Shown: positions 1 through 8,582 of the stretch, one piece after another
Layout: the number at the start of each line of letters is the position of its first letter
How positions within the stretch are numbered: the stretch's first letter is position 1
Assembly (NCBI GenBank): GCA_018817425.1
Contig: JAHITX010000079.1
Span: 62,001 to 126,000 of the forward strand
Length of the DNA stretch: 64,000 bases
Source of the DNA: Pseudomonadota bacterium
Lineage (GTDB): Bacteria; Desulfobacterota; Desulfobacteria; Desulfobacterales; RPRI01
Direction: 5' to 3'
Notes under the pieces: generated by a model
The model's input: only the letters and a program-made list of their open reading frames with translations
What the model was told of the DNA's origin: nothing
The model's database searches: none
Position numbers and translations under genes: made by a program

Positions 1-106
1 ATATTCTAAATATCTCTGTATCCAGGAAGATATTCAGAAAGGATTATTAAATTATTTTGAAGATTTAATAGATATCAGAATAAATTTCAACAAAAATTAT
101 AATTAA
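1..106 (+). CDS. Possible C-terminal end of an unknown protein (partial)
   Basis: The second forward frame is open from the left edge to a TAA at 104-106 and encodes about 34 residues rich in I, N, K and D. The start lies outside the window. There is no recognisable motif and the region is AT-rich, so chance openness is quite possible. From 107 to 248 I see no gene. Confidence 0.2.
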   Translation, partial: YSKYLCIQEDIQKGLLNYFEDLIDIRINFNKNYN

Positions 107-248
107 AATAAGATTTATAAGAAAGCGTATTCGGTTTGTAAATCTACAACGAATTATCTTTACAGATATCAATAATCACAAACTATCAGCTGACCAGAAA
201 ACCTTTGATAAGTCTGTAATATTTCTATCACGATAAGGGTGATTATAT

Positions 249-360
249 AAAAAGCTATAATCAAAAATCTGTTTTCCAGCAAGATTGATAACAGTTGTTA
301 AAATACTGCAATGATGGCAAGAGATTTTCAAAAGAAAATACTTCTATGGATAGGGTTCCG
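249..360. repeat. Left copy of a 112-bp direct repeat (displaced cbiR 3' end)
   Basis: This segment matches 2382-2493 in the same orientation with about 12 mismatches in 112 bases. The right-hand copy is the true 3' end of the CbiR-like gene, so this copy is a detached duplicate. Its inner edge at 360 coincides with the truncation of hsdR, whose last residues and stop codon are supplied by the repeat. Such flanking direct repeats are what integration into the 3' end of a gene leaves behind; the divergence suggests an old event. Confidence 0.8.
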
Positions 361-877
361 CCACATCTTTATCTTTGCACTCGATAACCACAAAAGGCAA
401 ACCGTTCACAAAAAGAACAATATCAGGAATGATAGCGCTGCGGCTTGCCCCCGGAGTGTCAATTCGGAACTGATTGACAGCTATAAAACTGTTTCTCTCA
501 GGATGGTGAAAATCTATCAAACGCACCAACGGGCTTTGTTCGCCGGTCAGCTCGTTTACATTGGTTGTTGTGTTTTTGGTGAGCAGTTCAAAAATGGTTT
601 TATTGGCTTCGAGCAAACCCACGCCGGGCTGGGTGGTCACTTCACGCAAAACATCATCAATCTGTTTTCCGGTAAGCCAGGAGCGGCCGTCATCGGTAAG
701 ATTGATGCGCTTGAGCGAATCGCAGAATTCTTTGGTAAGAATAGTTTCCTTGAAATGCTCACGCCTGCTTAATGCCGGGTTTTGAGGGATAAAGCCTGCG
801 CCTTGGTCGATGACTTCCCAGCCGATTTGACGTAGTTTGTCGGGAAAAGGGCGTTCGACATTGGTGTATTCGGACAT
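344..877 (-). pseudogene. hsdR: Truncated type I restriction enzyme R subunit (HsdR N-terminus)
   Basis: The 177-residue product matches only the N-terminal nuclease part of HsdR, which is normally about 1000 residues. It opens with MSEYTNVERPF and reaches the PD-(D/E)xK core, seen as PDIVLFVNGLPFVVIECK (Asp, then Glu-x-Lys). It stops about ten residues later, where homology passes into the 249-360 repeat, so the helicase motor and translocation domains are missing. Its ATG overlaps the fic stop codon (TAATG), the compact arrangement of an hsdS-fic-hsdR operon. The stump cannot restrict DNA and is best treated as a relic. Confidence 0.85.
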
Positions 878-1896
878 TATTTTTGCTCCTTGAGATAAGC
901 GATCCCCTTGGAAGTAATTCTATATTTCTGGAACCTGCTGTTAGGCTTATCAGGTATAGTCATTTCAATAAAGCCTTGGGCTACTGCCGGTTGCTGATAA
1001 GCTTCGCGGAAATGTTTTTCATCTTTAAGCCCAAGTTTTTCCTGAATTTGTTTTCGCGTCATTTCCCCATCTATTATCGACAGTATCTTTTTGACTTCGG
1101 GGGTAACTTCAGGGGCGTCTTCGGGGGTTGATAAAGATTTAACTGCATCAAGTATCATCCTCAGCATAAAGGCAATAAACACAGAAGATTCCCCATCTGC
1201 TGTACTTTTGTTCAGCGCTGCATAATATTCGGACTGATGCTCGTAGATGATATTTTCGACAGGAACATAGGAAAACAAAGGTTTCCATCTTGAAAGAATC
1301 AATGTCTGCCAGAGCCTACCCATTCTGCCGTTGCCGTCATCAAAAGGATGAATAAGCTCAAACTCATAATGGAAAACCGAGCCGGCAATTAACGGGTGCT
1401 GATCGGTTGTCTTTATCCATTCAAAAAGGTCGCCCATTAAAAACGGTACACGGTCTGGCGGCGGCGCCAGATGGATAACTGTTTTCCCGGCCATTACACC
1501 CACTCCCCCGGTTCTGAATGTTCCGGGAAAATCAAGCAAACCGGTCATCAAAATGCGGTGAGCAGACAACAAATCATCTTTTGAATATGGCATCCATTTT
1601 TCAAAAACATCATAAGCTTTTATGGCATTATGCACTTCCTGAATCTCACGGGGCGTGGCAATCACCCTTTTGCCTTCCAGTATGGCAGTGATCTGCTCTT
1701 CAGTGAGAGTATTGCCTTCTATCGCCAGCGAGCCTTGAATTGTGCGGATACGGTTGATTCTTCGCAGCCGCAGATTATTCGTCACAGCATCAACAACCGA
1801 TAGGCGACCTAATAATTCTGAAATTTCAGATATCAGCGTGACAATTGCTGAGGAAATGGTAAATGGTGGAATGTAGCCTGTTTTCTTTTTTGCCAT
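877..1896 (-). CDS. Fic family protein (putative AMP-transferase)
   Basis: A complete 339-residue Fic protein. The catalytic loop HPFDDGNGRMGRLW (HxFxxGNGRxxR) lies around residues 190-205, and the N-terminal autoinhibitory helix motif SLAIEGN matches (S/T)xxxE(G/N), so this is a self-contained class II-like Fic protein. The C-terminal part looks like a winged helix. Fic proteins usually transfer AMP from ATP to hydroxyl side chains of target proteins; the target here is unknown. It lies between an hsdS tail and an hsdR stump with TAATG overlaps on both sides, a common position for Fic genes in type I restriction loci. It is the only gene of the island that still looks intact. Confidence 0.93.
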   Translation of the reverse strand: MAKKKTGYIPPFTISSAIVTLISEISELLGRLSVVDAVTNNLRLRRINRIRTIQGSLAIEGNTLTEEQITAILEGKRVIATPREIQEVHNAIKAYDVFEKWMPYSKDDLLSAHRILMTGLLDFPGTFRTGGVGVMAGKTVIHLAPPPDRVPFLMGDLFEWIKTTDQHPLIAGSVFHYEFELIHPFDDGNGRMGRLWQTLILSRWKPLFSYVPVENIIYEHQSEYYAALNKSTADGESSVFIAFMLRMILDAVKSLSTPEDAPEVTPEVKKILSIIDGEMTRKQIQEKLGLKDEKHFREAYQQPAVAQGFIEMTIPDKPNSRFQKYRITSKGIAYLKEQK

Positions 1897-2006
1897 TACA
1901 TTGCCTCCGTTTTTACTTCTTCATACTTCACCCGGACCTTGCCCGTGAGAAGGTCGGACATCAGGGGTTTTTTGAGTTGTTGGTGTTTATAAAAAGATTT
2001 TTTCAT
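1896..2006 (-). pseudogene. hsdS: HsdS C-terminal remnant (type I specificity subunit)
   Basis: A 36-codon frame ends with TAA overlapping the fic ATG (TAATG). It reads KHQQLKKPLMSDLLTGKVRV, and LMxDLLTGKVRV is the characteristic end of type I specificity subunits. Nothing upstream of about 2006 continues the target-recognition domains, and no hsdM is present. It shows that fic and hsdR once belonged to a complete hsdS-fic-hsdR operon. The internal ATG at 2004-2006 is probably not a real start. Confidence 0.75.
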
Positions 2007-2038
2007 CCGAAATTATACTATTTAATATTTTCATTCAT

Positions 2039-2130
2039 TTAGAAATCAAAAATATAGGGATCTTCCAGGGTCTGTTTTGCAAGATCGGATTGAAGCTTTG
2101 GTAATGTTAAAATAAAATTGCTAATTTCCT
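2039..2130 (-). pseudogene. DUF1016 / YhcG-type PDDEXK nuclease remnant
   Basis: On the minus strand a frame ending at TAA (2039-2041) reads LPKLQSDLAKQTLEDPYIF followed by DF. This closely follows the LPxPQSDLAQQTLKDPYxFDFL segment I associate with DUF1016 (YhcG-like) PDDEXK nuclease proteins, which are frequent companions of restriction loci. The upstream part is replaced by dispersed repeat copy A, and the downstream catalytic domain is cut off at the stop. Only about 29 residues remain. Confidence 0.6.
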
Positions 2131-2250
2131 GTTTGGCCAAACTCAAGGCGGGCGAAAATTTCAACCATAGGAATACATTGAGTATTTCGAGGATTGAAAT
2201 ATGAGCCCAACGCAGAGATCGGCCAAAATGGGGCGTTTTGAAACTGGCTC
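2131..2250. repeat. Dispersed palindromic repeat, copy A
   Basis: The segment shares long stretches with copies at 11268-11409 (opposite orientation) and 24913-25023: AACTCAAGGCGGGCGAAAAT, GAATACATTGAGTATTTCGA and CGTTTTGAAACTGGCTC. Its left end is eroded; the right end carries the terminal motif. It interrupts the DUF1016 remnant. From 2251 to 2381 I see nothing coding. Confidence 0.8.
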
Positions 2251-2381
2251 CTTTGAGTTTACACGGTATAGGGTTTACTAATCTGCCTTTTAGATCCGGT
2301 AATTTATTATCATGATTTGCGTTAGATATCTACTATTTTCATTAAAATGTTTGAAGTCCCACTTTCTTGAAGCAATTAATG

Positions 2382-2493
2382 AAAAAGCTATAATCAGGAA
2401 TCTGTTTGTCTGAAAGATTGATAACAGTTATTAAAACACTGCAATGATGGCAGGAGATTTTCAAAAGAAAATACTTCTACAGATAGTGTTCCG
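2382..2493. repeat. Right copy of the 112-bp direct repeat (native cbiR 3' end)
   Basis: This is the partner of 249-360 and encodes the C-terminal residues and stop of the CbiR-like gene on the minus strand. Homology between the copies stops sharply at 2493/360. The roughly 2-kb defence remnant lies between the two copies. Confidence 0.8.
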
Positions 2494-3209
2494 GTAAATC
2501 CGTGCATAAGATTGATAAGAGTTTCGAGTTCTTTGTATGAGAGTTTGTCGAGTGATTGATGATCACGACCGTTTTTAACACCATGGAGATGAATAACGGC
2601 AGTAATATCAAGATATTTTTTAAATACTTTTTGTGCATCATAACCGTTTAAAATTAAATGACCGGCATCAATACAAACTGATAAATTAAAATCCGATATA
2701 ACACCGGCAATCCACTCAAAAGGATATTCAAGAGTTTCTATTGATATTGATTTACTATTTACTCCCGACTTCATTAGTTTTTTCATACTGTCATAGACGT
2801 TGTTAAGCCATATCTGATCGCATTTGGTTTTATCAAGATCATCCGGATATGAGAGATGCAAAGTATAAGTGGATGGCGACAATATTTTGGTAAGATCAAT
2901 AATATTGACAATTGTATCAACAAACCGAAGTCTTTTGGTATCATCGCTGCTTCCGGAAAAAATATCTGTCGGAAGGTGAATATTATATGTTATGCCATGT
3001 TCTTTTGAAATTTCATGCAGTGCTTTAATTTCATTTTTTGCAGGAATACTACCTGGCGGTATGCTTTCAAAAAATAGAAGTTCTATTTCATCTAAATAGG
3101 GGGCAAGCATTTTAACATTGGGTATCATATGATCAGGATATATGTAAGATGTGGTGCCGATTTTAAAAGGATATTTTTTTTTGTAAGATTCCGGAAGAGC
3201 TAAATACAT
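2394..3209 (-). CDS. cbiR: TIM-barrel phosphodiesterase, CbiR-like (cobamide remodelling)
   Basis: A 271-residue protein of the AP endonuclease 2 / sugar-phosphate isomerase-like TIM-barrel fold. It begins FKIGTTSYIYPDHMIPNV and carries barrel-end metal-site candidates in IHLP, LHLS, SIETLEYPF, CIDAGHL, IHLHGV and the C-terminal SVEVF. This pattern resembles CbiR, which cuts the nucleotide loop of cobamides so that the lower ligand can be exchanged; I infer that role from family resemblance only. The ATG is preceded by AGGAA at suitable spacing. It lies 27 bp downstream of the DHH phosphoesterase gene and is probably co-transcribed. A generic xylose isomerase-like enzyme is the alternative. 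Confidence 0.65.
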   Translation of the reverse strand: MYLALPESYKKKYPFKIGTTSYIYPDHMIPNVKMLAPYLDEIELLFFESIPPGSIPAKNEIKALHEISKEHGITYNIHLPTDIFSGSSDDTKRLRFVDTIVNIIDLTKILSPSTYTLHLSYPDDLDKTKCDQIWLNNVYDSMKKLMKSGVNSKSISIETLEYPFEWIAGVISDFNLSVCIDAGHLILNGYDAQKVFKKYLDITAVIHLHGVKNGRDHQSLDKLSYKELETLINLMHGFTGTLSVEVFSFENLLPSLQCFNNCYQSFRQTDS

Positions 3210-3236
3210 ATATTATGATTCCTGTAAATTATGCAC

Positions 3237-4130
3237 CTAGTCATTGGCTTCATTTCGTAAAAGGATAGAAATAATTTCGGCAATATATTCATCGGCTTTT
3301 TCTGAAGGAAATCTGCATGCACCTGCGCCGCTATGGCCGCCGCCGCCAAATTTTTTAAGCATTTTTCCGGCATTTACTTTGCAAGTCGTATTAAATATAT
3401 TATGTCCGACGCTTACTGCCATTTTATCTTTTTTACTATCATTATATCGTATTTTAACGCTTACGTTAGCTTCGGGAAATAGAGAATAGACAAGAAAGCG
3501 GTTTCCCTCAGGGGCATCGTCAAATGAACGCAGATCGGTTATAGCCACATGTTTTTTAAGTACAGTATTTTGAAGCAATACAGTTTTATAAGCTTTATTG
3601 TTTTCAATTACTTTTTCACACTTTTTCTTTATATCCGCATCGTTCATAACAGTATTTATATCAAAATCTTTTAACAGATGAACCAGGCTGTTCCAGTATG
3701 ATTCATCCGATAACTCACGGTTTGAGATTGTCATGGAAAGAAGGATATAAGGATAATTTTCCGGATGTAAAACCTCATCAATTGATAATTGAGCAGAATC
3801 GATTTTATCAGTTTCTCTTACAAGTTCTGTAAAATCTTTTTTGAATTTACCTTCATAATATGAAAAAACCACTCCTGCCGCAGAAGGAGCTATAGCAAAT
3901 GAACCTGAAAACGGCTTTTCAATCGTATTTGAATAATGATGATCAAACCACATGGAGCATCGATTGTCATAAGGAAGATTAGCCATTATATCCCCTTCCT
4001 TTATTTCTATCATACCATGCTGAATTTCGTGTGGCTCAACCCATTTAACAGGTTTAGTAATTCTCTCTTTTTCAAACAGAAGTACTGCGCATACTATCCC
4101 GTCAAAATCAGGCCGTGTTACAATTCTCAT
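3237..4130 (-). CDS. DHH/DHHA1 family phosphoesterase
   Basis: The N-terminal DHH domain shows RPDFDGIVCAVLL and WFDHH (manganese ligands), and the C-terminus has the DHHA1 signature KKFGGGGHSGAGACRF. These are features of exopolyphosphatase / NrnA-like enzymes that hydrolyse phosphoester or phosphoanhydride bonds; the substrate cannot be read from sequence. The frame is open 11 codons further upstream, to an ATG at 4161-4163, but the ATG at 4128-4130 has a good CGGAG ribosome-binding site six bases upstream, so I use it (297 residues). Confidence 0.85.
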   Translation of the reverse strand: MRIVTRPDFDGIVCAVLLFEKERITKPVKWVEPHEIQHGMIEIKEGDIMANLPYDNRCSMWFDHHYSNTIEKPFSGSFAIAPSAAGVVFSYYEGKFKKDFTELVRETDKIDSAQLSIDEVLHPENYPYILLSMTISNRELSDESYWNSLVHLLKDFDINTVMNDADIKKKCEKVIENNKAYKTVLLQNTVLKKHVAITDLRSFDDAPEGNRFLVYSLFPEANVSVKIRYNDSKKDKMAVSVGHNIFNTTCKVNAGKMLKKFGGGGHSGAGACRFPSEKADEYIAEIISILLRNEAND

Positions 4131-4233
4131 ATTATCTCCGGAATCAGTCAAATTAGCGTTCATAACATAAAAAAACCATTATGCTTAATGTATGATACCT
4201 ATATAAAAAGTCAACATATGACTTTAAACAAAA

Positions 4234-4265
4234 CAGCCGGCAACCTTATTACAGGCAACCGGCTG
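4234..4265 (-). terminator. Probable terminator after etfA
   Basis: A hairpin with CAGCCGG / CCGGCTG outer arms lies 27 bp beyond the etfA stop and is followed on the minus strand by TTTTGTTT. Confidence 0.65.
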
Positions 4266-4291
4266 AATGAAAATATAGATGGGGTGTTTGA

Positions 4292-5263
4292 TTATTTTGA
4301 ATCGTTAATTTTTTCAGTAAGTTCCGGAATAATATCAGCTAAATCTTCAACAATTCCAATGTCTGCGACTTGAAAGATCGGAGCGTTCGGATTCTTATTG
4401 ATGGCTACCATAAAAGGTGAGCCCTTGATTCCGCCAAGATGCTGAAAAGATCCGCTTATACCTAATGCCATGTAAACTTTGGGTTTAACGGTTTTGCCGG
4501 AAGTACCTACCTGGCGGCCCTTTTCAAGCCACTTGGCATCAATGATTGGACGTGAGCATGAAACATCGCCGCCCATGGCTTTTGCAAGATCATTAGCCAT
4601 TTCAATATTTTCTTCTTCTCCGATTCCGCGCCCGATAGAAACAAGAATTTCGGATTTTGTAATATCAACGTCTCCGACTTCGGCTTCGATAACTTCTACA
4701 AAACGCCTTTTTTGTGCCGGGATCTCGCCTGCATCTGCTGTCTTATCAACAACCGATCCGCCTTCTGCACCACCTTCAACCGGAGCAAATGAACCCGGAC
4801 GAATTGTAATAACCGCTCCGCCTGAAATATCGCAAAGCACATGTGTGCTGACCTGACCGCTGAATTCCTGACGAACGGCTTTGAGCTTTCCACCATCATT
4901 GCCTTCAAAATCAATTGCATCAGGAAGATAAGCTCCATCCAGTTTTATGGATAGGCCAGGGGATAAATCCATACCAAAATGGTCATGCGCAACCATTACG
5001 ATGTTTCCTTTGGGAATAACCTTGGCAAGTAAAGCGCGAATTACTTCCGAATTGGGATATGCGAGCGCATCATTTTCTATTTTCCAAACTTCTTTATATG
5101 AAGCTGTCAAGCTATTACATACGGAGTCTATATTACTGCCCACCACAATTGCAGTCAAAGAAGCAGAAGGATCAATCTTTTTGGCTGCCGCAACCATTTC
5201 TCCTGCCGTGTCATCAACAGCTCCGTCTTTATGTGATATATATGCAAAAATCTGAAGGGCCAT
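4292..5263 (-). CDS. etfA: Electron transfer flavoprotein alpha subunit
   Basis: A 323-residue EtfA. The C-terminal FAD domain contains VGTSGKTVKPKVYMALGISG, then the QHLGGIKGS segment and NKNPNAPIFQVADIGIVEDL, all canonical for alpha subunits. It forms the FAD/AMP-containing heterodimer with EtfB that takes electrons from acyl-CoA dehydrogenases. The ATG overlaps the etfB stop codon (TAATG) and is preceded by AAAGGAGGT, so translation is coupled. It is the last gene of the feS oxidoreductase-etfB-etfA operon. Confidence 0.97.
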   Translation of the reverse strand: MALQIFAYISHKDGAVDDTAGEMVAAAKKIDPSASLTAIVVGSNIDSVCNSLTASYKEVWKIENDALAYPNSEVIRALLAKVIPKGNIVMVAHDHFGMDLSPGLSIKLDGAYLPDAIDFEGNDGGKLKAVRQEFSGQVSTHVLCDISGGAVITIRPGSFAPVEGGAEGGSVVDKTADAGEIPAQKRRFVEVIEAEVGDVDITKSEILVSIGRGIGEEENIEMANDLAKAMGGDVSCSRPIIDAKWLEKGRQVGTSGKTVKPKVYMALGISGSFQHLGGIKGSPFMVAINKNPNAPIFQVADIGIVEDLADIIPELTEKINDSK

Positions 5264-6054
5264 TATTTTATACCTCCTTTGGATTTCAATAGTTCAATCA
5301 GTTTATCAACCTTTTCATCCATGCTTCCCTCAAGCATTTCAGCACCTTCTCCAAGAACAGGCGTGAAGTAATCAACAAGGGAAACCTTGGCTGCCGCTGA
5401 GCCTACCGAATCCTGACTTAATCCAAGGTCTGATGCACCTTTAACCGGGATTTCGACAGACGCAACTTTTCTGATTCCACGGATACCGACATAGCGGGGT
5501 TCATTAATTCCGGTCTGAATCGAAAGAACACATGGAAGATCCATTTCGCTTATCTCCTGTTGCCCACCTGCGATTTCTCTTCCTATCTTGATTTTTTTAT
5601 CGTCGGATGCTTCTATAAGGTTAACAAGAGACGCAAAGGGCAGATCAAGCATTGCGGCAAGCATACCGCCTACCTGACCGGCTCCATCGTCAGCCTGGGC
5701 TCCTGTGAGTATAAGGTCGTATTTACCTTTTTCTATTTCAGCTTTTAATATTGATGCAATGCCTTTCCCGTCAGATCCTTCAAAAGCGGCATCTGAGAGA
5801 AGTATTCCATTATCGGCGCCCATAGCCATTTCTCTTCTCAAGACTTCTTCGGAATCGGAATCGCCAACCGAAACAACCGTAACGCTTCCTCCAACATTGT
5901 CTTTAATTTGAATTGCCTCTTCAACGGCATAGTTATCCCATTCATTTACGGAATACACAAGATCGTCCCGTTCAATATCCGAACCGGAATCGTTTACGCT
6001 GATTTCATTTTCAGCGGTATCTGGAACTCTTTTAATACAAACTAAAATATCCAT
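5263..6054 (-). CDS. etfB: Electron transfer flavoprotein beta subunit
   Basis: A 263-residue EtfB starting MDILVCIKRVPDT, with the nucleotide-binding segments VVSVGDSDSEEVLRREMAMGAD and LILTGAQADDGAGQVGGMLA followed by the DLPCVLSIQTGINEPRY motif. It has a strong GGAGG ribosome-binding site. It pairs with EtfA and, with the upstream membrane Fe-S protein, should pass electrons from acyl-CoA oxidation to the quinone pool. Confidence 0.97.
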   Translation of the reverse strand: MDILVCIKRVPDTAENEISVNDSGSDIERDDLVYSVNEWDNYAVEEAIQIKDNVGGSVTVVSVGDSDSEEVLRREMAMGADNGILLSDAAFEGSDGKGIASILKAEIEKGKYDLILTGAQADDGAGQVGGMLAAMLDLPFASLVNLIEASDDKKIKIGREIAGGQQEISEMDLPCVLSIQTGINEPRYVGIRGIRKVASVEIPVKGASDLGLSQDSVGSAAAKVSLVDYFTPVLGEGAEMLEGSMDEKVDKLIELLKSKGGIK

Positions 6055-6125
6055 TTAATCCTCCATATCAGTTTATTTGAATCTATTTACAGGCCGAAAA
6101 ATGAGCCTGCTTGATTTAATTATTC

Positions 6126-8189
6126 TTAAGCTATGTGTTTTTCAATCAGTTCCACAAGATCAATTGCTTCCATTTTACCTTCCATTCCGCAAACCTTGAT
6201 CGCATCTTCCATATTTACCAGGCAGAAAGGACAGGCGGTAATAATAACATCTGCTCCTGCTTGTTTTGCCATTTCAACTCTTAATACACTCATTCTCTGT
6301 TCTTCTTCAGGTTCATAAAAAAGCATCAAACCGCCGCCGCCGCAACAAAAAGACCGGTCTCTGCACTTTTCCATATCTACTCTTTTGATTCCAGGAATAG
6401 AGTCTATAGCTTCACGTGGGTCATCATATACATCATTATGCCTTCCAAGGTAACACGGATCATGGTAAGTATATACCTTGCTTGTATCTTCGACACTCTT
6501 TAGTTTTATATCGCCCGCTTTTACGCTTTTAACTATTGTTTGGCTAATATGTTCAACAGGCACAATGCCATCGTATTCATTTTTTAAGGCGTTATAAGCA
6601 TGCGGATCGGCAGTAACTATATTTTTAACTTCAGAATTTTTTATTTCTTCAATATTGTTGGCCTTTAAATCCTGAAAAAGCATTTCTTCTCCGAAACGTC
6701 TTACTTCATTACCACTGTCTTTTTCCAAAGATCCGAGTATGCCAAAATCAATTCCGGCTGCCGTAAGTATTTTTGATGTTGCTCTGGCTATATCCTGCAT
6801 TCTGTCATCATATGATGTTATACTGTCTACAAAATAAAGTGTATCGGCGGCATCCCCCTTTTCAATCAATTTGACCTTTATACCACTTTCCTTTTCAAGA
6901 GACTTGGTCCAGTCAGCACGTTTTTTCTCCATTTTTCCCCATGGATTGCCGCGTTTTTCAAGGGCACTCAATGGTTTTTGAATAGATTGCGGAACCATGC
7001 CTTCGTCAACCATTCCACGTCTTAGATCAACAATCTTGTCGATATACTCAATCATCAGAGGACATTCCTGCTCACAGGCACCGCATGTTGTGCATGACCA
7101 TATTTCATCTTCACTGTAAATATTCCCGATAAGGGGCTCGTCAGTATTTTGCGCTTCTCCTAAAATCGGATATTTTTTAAACATATATGCACGAGCCTTT
7201 ATGGAAATAAATCTTGGGGAAAGCGGGCGTCCTACTGCATTTGCAGGACACTGATCTGAGCACCTTCCGCAATCTGCACATGAATAAAAATCAAGCATAT
7301 GTTTCCATGTGAAATCTTCAAATTTTTTCACTCCGAAAGATTCGAGTTCCTCAAGCTTATCATCGGCAACTCCCCACTTAACTGGTTTAATAGCCCCTTT
7401 TTTAAATTTCATTGAAAAAAGATTGGGAAGAGATGTCATAATATGAAAAAACCTGTTGGATGGAATCATGCAGAAAAAAAGAAAAAACGCAAGCATGTGG
7501 ATATAATAAGAGCTAAGATAAATTGATTGTAATTTTTCTATCGGAGTTTGGCTTAAAATATTTGAAGCAACCCAAACTCCCGTTCCGGGAATTAATATCT
7601 TAGCAAATTCCATTCCTTCCTGAAAATGGGCTGAGGCCAGGCTTGCTTCAAAAAACATATCTGCTGCCATTAAAACAGCAATCAAAAAGAGCATGAGCAA
7701 GGTTTCATTTGATTTATCCTCACCAAAGCGAGCCGGAACCTGGTAGCGTTTCGGCAAATAAATTCTGCGTAGCATTGCAAAAACACAAACACAAAAGACC
7801 AAAGTTGCGGAAACATCTTTGAGCATTCCATACCCTACGCCGACAATGCCCCCCAATCCAGGGGAAGCAAAGGTATCTGAGAACCCGATCAGAATAAGTA
7901 TAATCCATCTTAATGCAATTATGATAAATCCGGTCAAAAAAGTTATATGAATAACGCTTGATAAGAAATATCGCGGCATTCTATGATGAGGAACCTCAAA
8001 TGCGTTTATCAGCCGCTGCTTTACATTATCCTTACGAGAATCGAAAGCGGCTTTTTTAAGCGGAACAAGCCGCTTGTTTACTATAAACGCAAGAACTCCC
8101 AAACCGACAAGTACAATCAAAACAGAAAGAACAACCGCCGGTATACCGTGAATCGAAGCATTGGCCGGGGAAGTTAATATTGCATCCAT
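6126..8189 (-). CDS. Membrane Fe-S oxidoreductase, likely ETF:menaquinone oxidoreductase (EMO type)
   Basis: A 687-residue protein. The N-terminal third has several membrane helices (VLSVLIVLVGLGVLAFIV, the region after HHRMPRYFLSSVIHITFL, and more), resembling NarI/DsrM-type haem b subunits. Two ferredoxin-like clusters follow (CADCGRCSDQCP and CTTCGACEQECP), then an HdrD-like part with a clear CCG motif (CCGGGGLM) and CPFC. The arrangement matches the membrane ETF:menaquinone oxidoreductase of anaerobic beta-oxidisers. Being 72 bp upstream of etfB supports this electron route. The ribosome-binding site is AAGGGAG. A TetR-type palindrome lies 86 bp upstream of the start. Confidence 0.88.
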   Translation of the reverse strand: MDAILTSPANASIHGIPAVVLSVLIVLVGLGVLAFIVNKRLVPLKKAAFDSRKDNVKQRLINAFEVPHHRMPRYFLSSVIHITFLTGFIIIALRWIILILIGFSDTFASPGLGGIVGVGYGMLKDVSATLVFCVCVFAMLRRIYLPKRYQVPARFGEDKSNETLLMLFLIAVLMAADMFFEASLASAHFQEGMEFAKILIPGTGVWVASNILSQTPIEKLQSIYLSSYYIHMLAFFLFFCMIPSNRFFHIMTSLPNLFSMKFKKGAIKPVKWGVADDKLEELESFGVKKFEDFTWKHMLDFYSCADCGRCSDQCPANAVGRPLSPRFISIKARAYMFKKYPILGEAQNTDEPLIGNIYSEDEIWSCTTCGACEQECPLMIEYIDKIVDLRRGMVDEGMVPQSIQKPLSALEKRGNPWGKMEKKRADWTKSLEKESGIKVKLIEKGDAADTLYFVDSITSYDDRMQDIARATSKILTAAGIDFGILGSLEKDSGNEVRRFGEEMLFQDLKANNIEEIKNSEVKNIVTADPHAYNALKNEYDGIVPVEHISQTIVKSVKAGDIKLKSVEDTSKVYTYHDPCYLGRHNDVYDDPREAIDSIPGIKRVDMEKCRDRSFCCGGGGLMLFYEPEEEQRMSVLRVEMAKQAGADVIITACPFCLVNMEDAIKVCGMEGKMEAIDLVELIEKHIA

Positions 8190-8274
8190 ATATACTCCCT
8201 TCTATCTTATATAAATCGCCCGGTAATAGCCAATATGGCTGAAGACGGACAACACATTAACAATATTTATAAAA

Positions 8275-8294
8275 ATGAATGAACGCTCATTCAT
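8275..8294. promoter_or_regulatory. TetR-type operator upstream of the feS-etfBA operon
   Basis: ATGAATGAACGCTCATTCAT is a near-perfect palindrome with ATGAATGA / TCATTCAT arms. The same arms and spacing occur at 11124-11143 in front of the tetR gene, which makes it a strong operator candidate for that regulator. The rest of 8190-8483 holds no gene I can see. Confidence 0.8.
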
Positions 8295-8483
8295 ATAGCA
8301 AACCGGTTCAAAATCTGTCAAGAAAAAAGAAACTGCTTATATTCCTTAAAAACCCGTGCCGGATGTATTTGTGATACTTTTAATCAAACTAATAGACTCC
8401 AGTGCTTTTTGTAATTGATTAATCACTTATAAGCATCTGTTAATTAAAGCTATAGATCAATATAGCAACAACGCAACCAAACA

Positions 8484-8515
8484 AAAAAAGCGGGCCCGTC
8501 AAAAGCCCGCTTTTT
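8484..8515 (-). terminator. Rho-independent terminator after the acyl-CoA dehydrogenase gene
   Basis: On the minus strand AAAAAGCGGGC, a short loop, then GCCCGCTTTTTTT gives a GC-rich stem with a T tract. It separates the acd transcript from the downstream feS-etf operon. Confidence 0.85.
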
Positions 8516-8582
8516 ATCTTAATTGATTATTTCGTAAAAAGTACCCACACCGTTTATACGACAAAGTATAAAACCAAACTTA

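Noticed and set aside
311-772. Open frame of 153 codons on the plus strand
   Set aside because: It is the opposite-strand shadow of the hsdR remnant and the flanking repeat, with no family features.
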